Part shown: one piece after another, positions 33,121 through 43,919 of the stretch
Layout: the number at the start of each line of letters is the position of its first letter
Numbering within the stretch: the stretch's first letter is position 1
Source: Primulina eburnea
Lineage: Eukaryota > Streptophyta > Magnoliopsida > Lamiales > Gesneriaceae
NCBI RefSeq assembly: GCF_022965805.1
Contig: NC_133110.1
Span: 30,190,668-30,254,667, forward strand
Direction: 5' to 3'
Length of the DNA stretch: 64,000 nt
The notes under the pieces: generated by a model
What the model was told of the DNA's origin: nothing
Databases searched by the model: none
The model's input: the letters and a program-made list of their open reading frames with translations, nothing else
Position numbers and translations under genes: made by a program

Positions 33121-35319
33121 ATCTCCCACTTACACTAGAGCCAACTACCCATATGCTTCAAACACATTGATTCGTGATCCATCTCGAATAATGGTCCAGG
33201 TAAAGGCTTAGCTAGTGGATCAGCAACATTATCTGCGGAGCCGACTATGTCAAAAGACACTTCTTCCTCTTTCCACAATCTCTCCGAGGATGTGGTACTT
33301 TCTCAATACATGTTTGGACTTCTGATGAGACCTTGGTTCCTTTGCTTGAGCTAAAGCTCCCGTGTTGTCACACAACACCGGGAGAGGAGCAACTCCATTA
33401 GGAATGACGTCCAACTCTTAGAAGAAATTCCTTATCCAAACAGCCTCCCTTGTTGCATCTGATGCAACAATGTATTCGGCCTCTGTGCTGGAATCCGCAG
33501 TATTGTCTTGCTTGGAACTCTTCCAAGAGACAGCAGCACCATTGAGCATGAATACAAATCCAGAGGTTGACTTCGAGTCATCGATATCGCTTTGGAAGCT
33601 AGAGTCGGTATAGCCTTCCAATTTCAGTTATCCACCCCATAGACCATGAACAATTTATTGGTCCTTCTCAACTACTTGAGGATGTCTTTCACAGCATTCC
33701 AATGTGGAAGACCAGGGTTCGACTGATATCTATTCACTACACTTAGTGCGAAAGCCACGTCAGGACGTGTAGATATCATCTCATACATGATGCTACCAAT
33801 CGTAGATGCATAAGGAATGCTTGTCATCGCCGCTATCTCTGCATTATTCTTGGGAGACAGACTTGGATAGGGACACGCCATGACACATTGGTAGATGTCG
33901 TCTCTTGGACTCATCCATTGAGAACCGCTTCACGATGGTATCAATGTATGTGGACTGAGTGAGACCAAGCAATCTTCTTGATCTATCTCTATAGATCTGT
34001 ATTCCCAATACAAAAGATGCTTCGCCCAAGTACTGTATCGAAAACTTACTTGCTAACCATATCTTAGTTGATTGCAACATTCCTACATCATTCCCAATGA
34101 TTAGAATGTCATCAACATAAAACACCAGGAATGTCACAACACTCCCACTGACCTTCTTATACAGACATGGTTCCTCAGGATTCTTATCAAAACCAAACTC
34201 TTTGATTGTACTGTCGAATCTGAGGTTCCAACTCCTAGATGCCTGCTTTAGACCATAAATAGTCTTTGAAGTTTGCATACCATATGCTCACTTCCGATAG
34301 ATGTAAATCTTCCAGGTTTGAGACATGTAAATCTCTTCCTTAATATCCCCATTAAGAATAGCTGTCTTGACAACCATCTGCCATATTTCATAGTCATACC
34401 ATGCAGCTATGGCTAGCAATATCCTTATAGACTTGAACATTGCAACTGGTGAAAAGGTTTCCTCAAAGTCAACTCCTTGTCTTTGAGTATATCATTTTGC
34501 CACCAATCGCTCCTTGAAGGCCAATACCTTCCCATCCGTCCCAAGTTTCCTCTTGTAAATCCATTTACATCCTATGGGAACAATTTCCTCAGGTGGATCC
34601 ACGAGATTCCACACTTGGTTTGAATGCATGGAATTCATCTCAGATTCCATCGCTTCAACCACTTGGATAAATCGGCATCAGATAATGCTTCCTTGAAGGT
34701 CCTTGGATCACATTCAAGGTTAGGCTCATCATGGCCCTCTTCAAGAAGCAAACCATACCTCAAAGGTGGTCTCGAGACTCTCCCGTATCTTCTAGGAGCT
34801 TGTATCTCCTCTCTTGGCTCTTCGGGTGTGGGTTCTATAATTGTGGGTGTCTCTCGAACCTCTTCGAGTTCTGTCATCTCCCCTTTTCTATCCAATAGAA
34901 AATTCCTTTTCCAAAAAGGTTGCATTCCTAGAAACAAACACTTTTGTTTCTTGGGCATGATAGAAATGATATCCAACTGAATTCCTTGGATATCCCACAA
35001 AGAAACATAAAATGGATCGACTATCCAATTTGTCTCCCACTACCTGCTTCACATAAGCAGGGCACCCCCATATTCTAAGACAAAAATATTTGGGAGGCTT
35101 ACCCATCCATATCTCATATGGTGTCTGCTTTTGAATGGACATTTAGTGGAATATCTTTCAATTTTAAGTTATAGAGATCGTTTTCAAGTTCTCTAGTACC
35201 AATCAAACATTCATTCATGTAAATGTTGCAAACACCTTTGCAAAATAAACAAGAATATCCAATTTTATAACCATAGAAATGGAAACAATGTTTTTCACAA
35301 AATTAGGTACAAACAAAAC
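33121..35319 (-). pseudogene. copia pol remnants of RE5
   Basis: On the minus strand from right to left: integrase C-terminal side (35142-34635; TPYEIWMGK, SILCFFVGYP); RT first part with the CKW segment that RE4 and RE8 have lost (~34620-34290); the shared frameshift near 34320; RT second part (34278-33844, 144 codons, YVDD at 34119-34108); RNase H (33914-33672 and 33621-33418; SWKSSKQ, STEAEY) and the RNase H end to 33121. The integrase core is absent, with the same junction as RE4 and RE8 near 35140-35160. The right end stops abruptly where a plus-strand LTR starts at 35320. Confidence 0.85.
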
Positions 35320-36744
35320 TGTTAGAGTAAGTGCCCGTCGAGCTAAGTGTTGGCCGAGGTTCACAATGAAACTCTATGTATAAGCAATCTTTATTTTAAT
35401 AATATTTGAAATTATTGTTTTGGCACATCTTTATCTGTATACCCATGCTAGTTGCATAGATAAAGCCCTTGAATATACAAATATTAGAAAGAATATTATA
35501 TGCTCATATGATGAGTATCATGAAACTCATATTTGGAATACTGTATATTCTAAACAGTTCCTAGTCGATTCAGCCACCGCTAAGAAGGATATAGGCCGCT
35601 AGAGTTCGAGACTAGTATCTGCGATGTGAGTACCATGTTTCATTGGTAGGGGACATTGTGATGTCCGAGCATGCAGATAGGTGCTCCTGGTAGAGTGCAC
35701 TGAACAATCCTCCATAAAGGACTTTCCAAGTGGTTCTCACTTATCGAGTGGAAATGTCCTGGTTTATGGTTGTACACCATTAGTCCTTATGACTCGGGAC
35801 AACATTAAGACTCTATGTACTAGCATTACACTTTGACTTGTTTACCGACTCTCAAGGCGTCATCAGGTGGCAAGGTTGGGTGTTCTGTCGAAACATATAG
35901 GAGTCGATGCATTGTAGTCAGGGATTCACCGCTTACCTTCGGGTATGGATATCCTATGTGTTATCATGTGTATGTAGGTTGAAATCTCTGATCAGAGTAT
36001 GGTGGTAATTATGAAAGGGGTTTCATAGATTACACCATCGATGCAACTACGACATGACACATAATATCGATTCATTGACAACTCTCGATAAACCAATGGT
36101 TGTCGAATCGATCGAATATATGAGTTGAAGGGACCGTACTGTACGCTAACCATAATTGAATGGTTCTTCCAGGCACTATCATTTGATACATAGGGAATCA
36201 TGTAAGCGATGCTGTTAGGCGTTTAACATGATTGGTTGGGTACTATCAGACTTGAGTTCTGACGTTCTTGTTATCAAGGGGTTGATAAGTAAGAATGGAG
36301 CAATTGGGGTATGCTCATATAAGGACATGTTTAGTCCGAATCACATGGAGATGTGAACCCACGGCTAGTTGTATCAATGAACCATTGAGGGCCACACATG
36401 TATTAGCTTTCTAGATCCCATTGAGAAGTAAAAATAGTTCAATGTGTTGAACGGCTTATAAAAGCGTTTATAAGCGTAAGGAAAATTAGAAGTATGACTT
36501 CTAAAAAGGAGAAATTAGTTAAATAAGTTGAACGGATTATAAATGAGTTTATAAGCGTAGGGAAAAATAGAAGTATGACTTCTATGAGAGAAATGTAAAT
36601 TTTAATTTATGGAAGTGTTCCTAAATTAAAAATTGGCCAAGTGAATAATGTATTTGAAAATTGTTATTTTCATAAACATTATTATGGACTAAATTAAATT
36701 AATTCAAGTGTTGAATTAATTAAACACTAGTGGACCTAGTAGAG
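35320..36744 (+). repeat. copia LTR fragment, plus strand
   Basis: Begins exactly at the LTR terminus TGTTAGAGTAAG and follows the LTR for 1,425 bp to CCTAGTAGAGT, where the foldback takes over. From ~35610 to ~36380 it is almost identical to 40170-40942, while the first ~290 bp differ more. Either an inserted copia truncated later, or the product of an internal rearrangement. Confidence 0.8.
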
Positions 36745-37178
36745 TGTGAGAAAAGCAAAAAGCAAAAGGTGCATGCCTTGCATTGAAAACTCAAAAAGTA
36801 ATCCCCAACTCTTCACCTCCCCAAGCATGCAAGTTGAGTGGGCTTGTAACTTTTACAAGGCCCATGGACTATTTAAATTGTCTCGAACATATTTGAGCCC
36901 AATTAGACTTTACTTGATATCGCCCCAATACTAATGGCCCGAAAATTCCCCCAAAAAGCCTTGGTATTTTGTCGGAATTTTCGGGCCATTAGTATTGGGG
37001 CGATATCAAGTAAAGTCTAATTGGGCACAAATTTGTTTGAGACAATTTAAATAGTCCATGGGCCTTGTAAAAGTTACAAGCCCACTCAACTTGCATGCTT
37101 GGGGAGGTGAAGAGTTGGGGATTACTTTTTGAGTTTTCAATGCAAGGCATGCACCTTTTGCTTTTTGCTTTTCTCACA
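36745..37178. repeat. Foldback: 205-bp arms around a 24-base loop
   Basis: 36745-36949 is the inverted copy of 36974-37178 with about three mismatches by eye and no indels. The loop 36950-36973 is CCAAAAAGCC-TTGGTATTTTGT. Arms consist of copia LTR sequence (CATGCCTTGCATTG, CTTCACCTCCCC, GGCCCATGGACT) and, at the inner end, CGCCCCAATACTAATGGCCCG from the copia leader. A transcript in either direction would form a long hairpin. Could be an in vivo foldback or an assembly artefact. Confidence 0.88.
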
Positions 37179-37553
37179 AGACTCCTCTTCAAGGGCACGC
37201 TCTTCTTGGGGCGCTGGAAAGAACGCTTCTTTCCCTTCCCAGGTGGACCGGTCTTCGTTCCAGATGAAGAGCCCACATAAAGAACCAGCTTCTCCTTTTT
37301 GATTGTGGACTCAAAGGTCACAAGCATGTTCACCAACTCTTCAAGACTTGGCTCAAGCTTGTTCATATTGAAATTCACCACAAAAGGATCGAACGAGCTC
37401 GTAGTAGCAGCCACACCAGTGAAGGCTGAGAAGACAGTTGACATCTGTCATCACTGCAAGAAGCCTGGACATTGGAGGCGTAACTGCAGGGAATATCTTG
37501 CGCAGAAGGGTTCTGGCAAAGGTATGTTCTATATTGAAGTAAATATCTCGATT
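37179..37553. pseudogene. Chimeric copia gag pieces in opposite orientations
   Basis: 37179-37405 encodes, on the minus strand, the Gag middle part (SFDPFVVNFNMNK, LEELVNMLVTFESTIKKEKLV, a lysine-rich linker). At 37406 orientation flips: 37406-37553 encodes on the plus strand the Gag C-terminus with the zinc knuckle CHHCKKPGHWRRNC. It then runs into the reversed PBS. A small palindrome CGAGCTCG sits at the flip (37397-37404). The gag N-terminus and the whole leader are missing. Confidence 0.82.
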
Positions 37554-37566
37554 AGCTCTGATACCA
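37554..37566 (-). other. Primer binding site beside the truncated RE5 5' LTR
   Basis: AGCTCTGATACCA is the reverse complement of TGGTATCAGAGCT, two bases from the LTR end at 37569. The normal leader that should follow is replaced by inverted gag sequence. Confidence 0.88.
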
Positions 37567-37568
37567 CT

Positions 37569-39510
37569 TGAAAGCGGACCGGTTACGGTGGCCGGAAGCG
37601 CAAAGGAAGTCAAAAATTTTAATTTTATGCTTAAAATTTCGGCCACCCTAGGTTTTGTGCAATATTTACAAAATAACACCATACATAGGATGTTAAAGAG
37701 ATTTACCTATCAACCCCTTGAGGTTGATGTTTGGCTCCAACTAAAGTGTAAACACTTTAGCTCTTGATGGATGAAGATCAACAAGCTCCTCCAACTCCAA
37801 AATAAAGCCCACCACTAGAAAGGTAAACCCCCTCAAATATTGCACTAGAAATATTTGAGGATTTATCAAAGAGAAGGCTTTTATTCTCCAACACTTGAAG
37901 AACAAAAGAAGAAAAATTTTGAGAGAAAAATGTGGTGCAATTTTCGGCCAAGTGAGATGTAGAATTAGGGGAGTGAAGTCCTATCTTGGTTGTGGGAAAA
38001 GTGGAAAAAGTTGTCTTGCATGCCATACGATTTTTTTATTCAAAGTAATCAAGACTCTTCACCTCCCAAGCATGCAAAACCTAATGGGCTTGTACCTATT
38101 ACAAGGCCCATGGACTTTTAATTGTCTCAAACATTTTGAGCCCAATTATACTTTACTTGATTTTACTCAAGCCCACTAGTTTAAATAATTAATTTCAATT
38201 GGGCTCTACAAGGCCCAATGTTATTTAATTAATCCAACACTTGAATTAATTTAATTATTTGGACTCTACTAGGCCCACTAGTGATTAATTAATTCAACAC
38301 TTGAATTAATTTAATTTAGTCCATAATAATGTTTATGAAAATCACAATTTTTCAAATACATTATTCACTTGGCCAAATTTTAATCTAGGAACACTTCCAT
38401 AAATTAAAATTTATATTTCTCTCATAGAAGTCATACTTCTATTTTTCTTTACGCTTATAAACACATTTATAAGCCGTTCAACATATTGAACTATTTTACT
38501 TCTCATCGGGATTTACAAAGCTAGTACTTGTGTGGCCCTCAATGGTTCATTGATACAACTAGCCGTGGGTTCACATCTCCATGTGATTCGGACTAAACAT
38601 GTCCTTATTCGAGCATACCCCAATTGCTCCATTCTTACTTATCAACTCCTAGATAATAAGAACATCAGAACTCAAGTCTGATAGTACCCAACCAATCACG
38701 TTAAACGCCTAGCAGCATCGCTTACGTGATTCCCTAGGTATCACATGATAGTGCCTGCAAGAACCATTCAATTATGGTTAGCGTACAGTACGGTCCCTTC
38801 AACTCATATATCCCGACCGATTCGACAACTATTGGTTTATCGAGAGTTGTCAATGAATCGATACTATGTGTCATGTTGTGGTTGCATCGATGGTGTAATC
38901 TATGAAACCCCTTTCATAATTACCACCATACTCTGATCAGAGATTTCAAGCCACACATACATGAGAACACATAGGATATCCATACCCGTAGGTAAGCGGT
39001 GAATCCCCGCCTACAATGCATCGACTCCTATATGTTTCGCCGTAACACCCAACCTTGCCACCTGATGAACCCATAAGAGTCGGTAAACAAGTCAAAGTGA
39101 AACGCTAGCACATAGAGTCTCAATGTTGTCCCGGGTCATAAGGACTAATGGTGTACAACCATAAACTAGGACCTTTCCACTCGATAAGTGAGAACCACTT
39201 GGAAAGTCCTTTATAGAGGGTTGTTCAGTGCACTCTACCAGGAGCACCTATCTGTATGCTCGGACATCACAATGTCCCCTACCAATGAAACATGGTACTC
39301 ACATCGCAGATACTAGTCTCTAACTCGAGCGGCCTATATCCTTCTTAGTGGCGGATGAATCGACTAGGAACCGTTTAGAATATACAGTATTCCAAATATG
39401 AGTTTCATGATACTCATCATATGAGCATCTCATATTCTTTCTACTATATGTATATTCAAGGACTTTATCTATGCAACTCGCATGGGTATAAAGATAAAGA
39501 TGCGCCAAAT
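37569..39510 (-). repeat. Truncated 5' LTR of RE5
   Basis: Reversed copia LTR starting TGAAAGCGGACCGG, diverged from RE4, and lost after ~39510, about 100 bases before its expected terminus. The LTR reading frame is open (39568-39320). Next to it the sequence switches to plus-strand copia pol. Confidence 0.82.
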
Positions 39511-39787
39511 TAATAAATCCAAATGGAGTTGCTCCTATCCCGGTGATGTGCGACAACACGGGAGCCATAGCTCAGGCGAAGGAGCCAAGGTCTCATCAGA
39601 AGTCCAAACACGTATTGAGAAAGTACCACATCCTCAGAGAGATCGTGGAAAGAGGAGATGTCACGATTGACAAAGTCGGCTCCGCAGATAATGTTGCTGA
39701 TCCACTAACTAAGCCTTTACCAGGACCATCATTCGAGATGCATCACGAATCAATGGGTCTAAAGTATATGGGTAGTTGGATCTAGTG
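39511..39787 (+). pseudogene. copia RNase H C-terminal fragment
   Basis: Plus-strand frame 39543-39785 matches the end of copia Pol: CDNTGAIAQAKEPRSHQKSK, HILREIVERGDVTIDKV, NVADPLTKPLPG, LKYMGSW, then the stop. It is uninterrupted and closer to a functional sequence than the equivalent parts of RE4 (26396-26650) or RE8. The rest of this element is missing on the left. Confidence 0.85.
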
Positions 39788-39874
39788 CAAGTGGGGGATT
39801 GTTAGAGTAGGTGCACATCGAGCCAAGTGTTGGCCGACTGTTCACGATGAAACTCTTTGTATAAACGATCTTAT
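39788..39874 (+). repeat. copia polypurine tract and 75-bp LTR stub
   Basis: CAAGTGGGGGAT (39788-39799) followed by an LTR start TGTTAGAGTAGG at 39800 that continues for only 75 bp. A second LTR start follows at 39875. Confidence 0.85.
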
Positions 39875-40942
39875 TGTTAGAGTAGGTGCCCGTCGAGCCA
39901 AGTGTTGGCCGAGTGTTCACAATGAAACTCTATGTATAAGCAATCTTTAATTTAGTACTATTTGATATTATTATTTTGGCACATCTTTATCTATATACCC
40001 ATGCTAGTTGCATAGATAAAGCCCTTGAATATACAAATAGTAGAAAGAATATGAGATGCTCATATGATGAGTATCATGAAACTCATATTTGTAATACTGT
40101 ATATTCTAAACGGTTCCTAGTCGATTCAGCTGCCACTAAGAAGGATATAGGCCGCTCGAGTTAGAGACTAGTATCTGCGATGTGAGTACCATGTTTCATT
40201 GGTAGGGGACATTATGATGTCCGAGCATGCAGATAGGTGCTCCTGGTAGAGTGCACTGAACAATCCTCCATAAAGGACTTTCCAAGTGGTTCTCACTTAT
40301 CGAGTGGAAATGTCCTGGTTTATGGTTGTACACCATTAGTCCTTATGACTCGGGACAACATTAAGACTCTATGTACTAGCATTACACTTTGACTTGTTTA
40401 CCGACTCTCAAGGCGTCATCAGGTGGCAAGGTTGGGTGTTCTGTCGAAACATATAGGAGTCGATGCATTGTAGTCAGGGATTCACCGCTTACCTTCGGGT
40501 ATGGATATCCTATGTGTTATCATGTGTATGTAGGTTGAAATCTCTGATCAGAGTATGGTGGTAATTATGAAAGGGGTTTCATAGATTACACCATCGATGC
40601 AACTACGACATGACACATAATATCGATTCATTGACAACTCTCGATAAACCAATGGTTGTCGAATCGATCGAATATATGAGTTGAAGGGACCGTACTGTAC
40701 GCTAACCATAATTGAATGGTTCTTCCAGGCACTATCATTTGATACATAGGGAATCATGTAAGCGATGCTGTTAGGCGTTTAACATGATTGGTTGGGTACT
40801 ATCAGACTTGAGTTCTGACGTTCTTGTTATCAAGGGGTTGATAAGTAAGAATGGAGCAATTGGGGTATGCTCATATAAGGACATGTTTAGTCCGAATCAC
40901 ATGGAGATGTGAACCCACGGCTAGTTGTATCAATGAACCATT
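39875..40942 (+). repeat. copia LTR fragment, plus strand, joined head to head with RE8's LTR
   Basis: A complete LTR 5' end runs 1,068 bp to CAATGAACCATT, where a minus-strand copia LTR takes over (AGGCCCACCACC at 40943). The 62-codon LTR frame (39976-40164) is open. Confidence 0.85.
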
Positions 40943-41885
40943 AGGCCCACCACCAACTAGGTAGATCCCTTCATATTTTGCACTAGAAAAATATGAAGAT
41001 TTTTCAAAGAGAAGAATTGTTCATTCCTCAACACTTGAAGTAGAAAATGAGAGAAAAACTTGAGAGAAAAGTTAAGAGGAATTTCGGCCATGTTGTCTAC
41101 CATGGGGGGGAAGGGAAACTAGTCTTGGTAGTGTAAAAAGTTGAAATCACTTTTTGCATGCCATGCCTTGAAAACTCAAAAAGTAGTCTCCCAACATTTC
41201 ACCTCCCATGCATGCATATTATATGGTTTTTTATCAAAATAAAAACCATGGACTAAATTTAATTATCTCAAACATATTTGAGACTAATTAAGCATTACTT
41301 GAATTTACCCAAGTCCCACTAGTTAAATAATTAATTTAAATTGAGCTCTACAAGACTCAATATAATTTAATTAATTCAACACTTGAATTAATTTAATTAT
41401 TTGGACTCTACTAGGTCCACTAGTGTTTAATTAATTCAACACTTGAATTAATTTAATTTAGTCCATAATAATGTTTATGAAAATCACAATTTTCAAATAC
41501 ATTATTCACTTGGCCAACTTTTAATTTAGGAACACTTCCATAAATTAAAATTACATTTCTCTCATAGAAGTCATACTTCTATTTTTCTTTACACTTATAA
41601 ACTCATTTATAAGTCATTCAACACATTGAACTATTTTCTCCTTTATAGAAGTCATACTTCTAATTTTCCTTACGCTTATAAACTCCTTTATAAGCCGTTC
41701 AACACATTGAACTATTTTTACTTCTCAACGGTGTAAGGCTCGAGATTTATTAATCCTCATCTATGCGATATTCGATAGTGTGAGAGTGCATGACATTGCA
41801 TGAGAACACTAAGTAAAATGAGGGTAGGAAAGACATGAGAAAAGATGTGAAAGGTGAAGAATAAATGTAAAGGGCCGAAGCTATG

Positions 41886-42144
41886 GCGCTTATGCGCGAA
41901 GGAATGCGCGCATATGCATGAGAATTCCAGTAGCAGTGGCGCATATGCGCGGAAAGAGTGGCGCATATGCGCGACATGTACAGCAGCCTCGACGCATATG
42001 CGCGAGAGTAATGGCGCATATGCGCGGAGCGTCCAGAACGATGGGCGCATATGCGCGAGTTTAGTGGCGCATATGCGCGAGTGCTAAATCTGCCGAGACA
42101 GTAGGTTCGGCGCATATGCGCGAATAATGCCGCGCATATGCGCG
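41886..42144. repeat. GCGCATATGCGC array in U3 of RE9 5' LTR
   Basis: Ten copies of the 12-base palindrome, most perfect, spaced 20-43 bases apart, ending ~48 bases before the TATA run. The 3' LTR copy is 48711-48969. Differences between the two LTRs cluster here: about five of ~15 fall in this 259-bp stretch. Confidence 0.9.
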
Positions 42145-42191
42145 AGACGTGTAATTCAAAGAACAAGCCATTTGTCCTAAATCATGCAAGA

Positions 42192-42202
42192 TATATATAT
42201 AG
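42192..42202 (+). promoter_or_regulatory. TATA box of RE9 5' LTR
   Basis: TATATATATAG downstream of the palindrome array; the 3' LTR equivalent is 49017-49027. Confidence 0.65.
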
Positions 42203-42823
42203 GAGGTCTTCATTTGCCTCTTATTCAGCAGATAACCGAGAGATTTCCAAGGGGAAAGCTTCAATCTTTCTTTCATCACATAATTGAGTTTGTACAAGAT
42301 TTATTCATCCAAACTTTAATCCGACTTCGGTTTTGAACTCCTCTCTTCATTAGCTACAAAGTGACGTAAGTTTTCTTTGATTCCAGCATGTTTTGAAATA
42401 TATGGATTGGGGAAATTATGAATTACACTAGATTATGTGTTCTTGTTAAGTTGAGGATTGTAGAATCGAAACCGGATTGAAAAACGGATGTCATATGCTA
42501 TTTTAATGGAATTTTAGTTGTATAACTTGAGTTATGTGCAGATTTGGGAGAGTATAATGTATTTATGAGATCGATTATTGATTCTTGAAATGGGATATTG
42601 GTCTATGTTGGTATATGTTGAGAATTTGATTGACCGGTATCGAGAATTACGTCGTTATGCCGTCAAATTGTATCGAGATCACGTAGTAACTTGGTTATGT
42701 GTTGATTTAGATTAGAAATTGATAGAGTGCGTATCCACATTTCCATTTCAGATTCGTATTGGCGACCGTGACAGCGATTCTACGACGAAAGGTATAGTAC
42801 ATGTTTTGTTTGGGGGAATCACG

Positions 42824-42847
42824 ACTCAAATGAGATCACATTTGAGT
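42824..42847. other. 9-bp hairpin in RE9 LTR
   Basis: ACTCAAATG, loop AGATCA, CATTTGAGT. Counterpart of the family A1 hairpin at 11518-11543, with a compensating change in the loop-closing pair. Confidence 0.65.
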
Positions 42848-43123
42848 TTCCCAACCAAAATCACATACTTGTTTTATTGATTATATCTTGATATGATTAT
42901 GATTGTTATAGATTTGTTTATAGAACTTGTATGCAGATCTTGCTATGCTTTGTTTACAGATCGTGTAGCATTGCATTATGCTTGTTTACAGATTTTGTAT
43001 TCATGCATTAAGATAGGGCAGTCTGGAGATCAGGCAGACTACTAGATGTTCGGCGATATCTCAGCTTAGGGGAAGATCACCGCCCCTATTGTAGACGCGG
43101 ATACAAATCAGGCCGAAGTCTAG

Positions 43124-43182
43124 GAATAAGACGTACAGCACCTCGATTGGTAGGGTAGGTGACAGTCAGTGACGTCTTATTC
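43124..43182. other. R/U5 stem-loop of RE9
   Basis: GAATAAGACG (43124-43133) pairs perfectly with CGTCTTATTC (43173-43182). Inside, CACCT (43139-43143) pairs with AGGTG (43157-43161). Repeated in the 3' LTR (49949-50007) and in families A1 and A2. Confidence 0.7.
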
Positions 43183-43675
43183 ACAACGGGATCCCTAGAG
43201 TTCTAGTCGAGTCGCATCTAGACATGATTAGACTCGCATTGCATGATTATATATGCATGTCATTCATATTAGCATGTTTCATGTTTTAGATTGTTTTACT
43301 GCATGTATACATGTTTATACTGGGATTTGTTCTCACCGGTTTTCCGGCTGTTGTTATGTCTGTATGTGTGCATAACAACAGGTGGGGCAGGATCTGGGTC
43401 GAGACAGAGATGATCGTGTTAGCGTGGAGATCACGGGCATAGCAGATGGACCAGTAGTTGTCTTTTATTATGTATTGTTTTTTTATTACTGGTTAGTTGA
43501 GAACATACAGAATAAGACATGTATTGTATGTTGTATGTTGTAAATTAAATAAAGAATGTATGCTTGTTTGGTTACAGGTGTTTTTATGTAAAAAGCGAAA
43601 ATTTGACCCATGTTTTATAATAACGATCCATTTAATCCCAAGAAAAAGAATTAGAGCCCGGGTCCCCACAACAGG

Positions 43676-43688
43676 TGGTATCAGAGCC
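43676..43688 (+). other. Primer binding site of RE9 (tRNA-iMet type)
   Basis: TGGTATCAGAGCC, five bases after the LTR end. The ~230-base leader to the gag start has no other recognised feature. Confidence 0.93.
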
Positions 43689-43919
43689 GAGAGTTCCTTT
43701 AGACTGAGATAGGATAGAATGAGCGGGGTAGATCGAGTCTTCTTCCTTGCTTATGATGTGCTAGCATGATTATTGCTTTCCTATTACATGTTGTTTGTGT
43801 TTGATTTCTTTCAGCATGTGAATAACTGAATCAGAACTTATTCTAGATCAGAGGTAACTGACTAGAGGATGGCTGAGACAGTTGTATATCTTGTATACTA
43901 ATCAGTTGGGTTATTAGAT

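Larger units (their letters stand above)
31108..39510 (-). mobile_element. RE5: rearranged minus-strand copia element
   Basis: 3' LTR (31108-33120), internal pol remnants (33121-35319), an interruption (35320-37178: a plus-strand LTR fragment and a foldback), chimeric gag pieces (37179-37553), PBS (37554-37566) and a 5' LTR truncated at ~39510. Treating these as one element is an inference based on order and orientation. Target duplications cannot be shown because the outer end of the 5' LTR is lost. Confidence 0.65.
41732..43670 (+). repeat. 5' LTR of RE9
   Basis: TGTAAGGCTCGAG to GGGTCCCCACA. U3 has ten GCGCATATGCGC-type repeats (41886-42144) and a TATA run (42192-42202). The transcribed part carries hairpins at 42824-42847 and 43124-43182. 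Confidence 0.95.

Noticed and set aside
41750..42166. Overlapping frames on both strands rich in RICA, AHMR, RAYA words (also at 28842-29253, 48575-48991, 53945-54327, 59743-60219)
   Set aside because: Produced by the GCGCATATGCGC palindrome array, which reads similarly in every frame and on both strands. No sign of a real protein.
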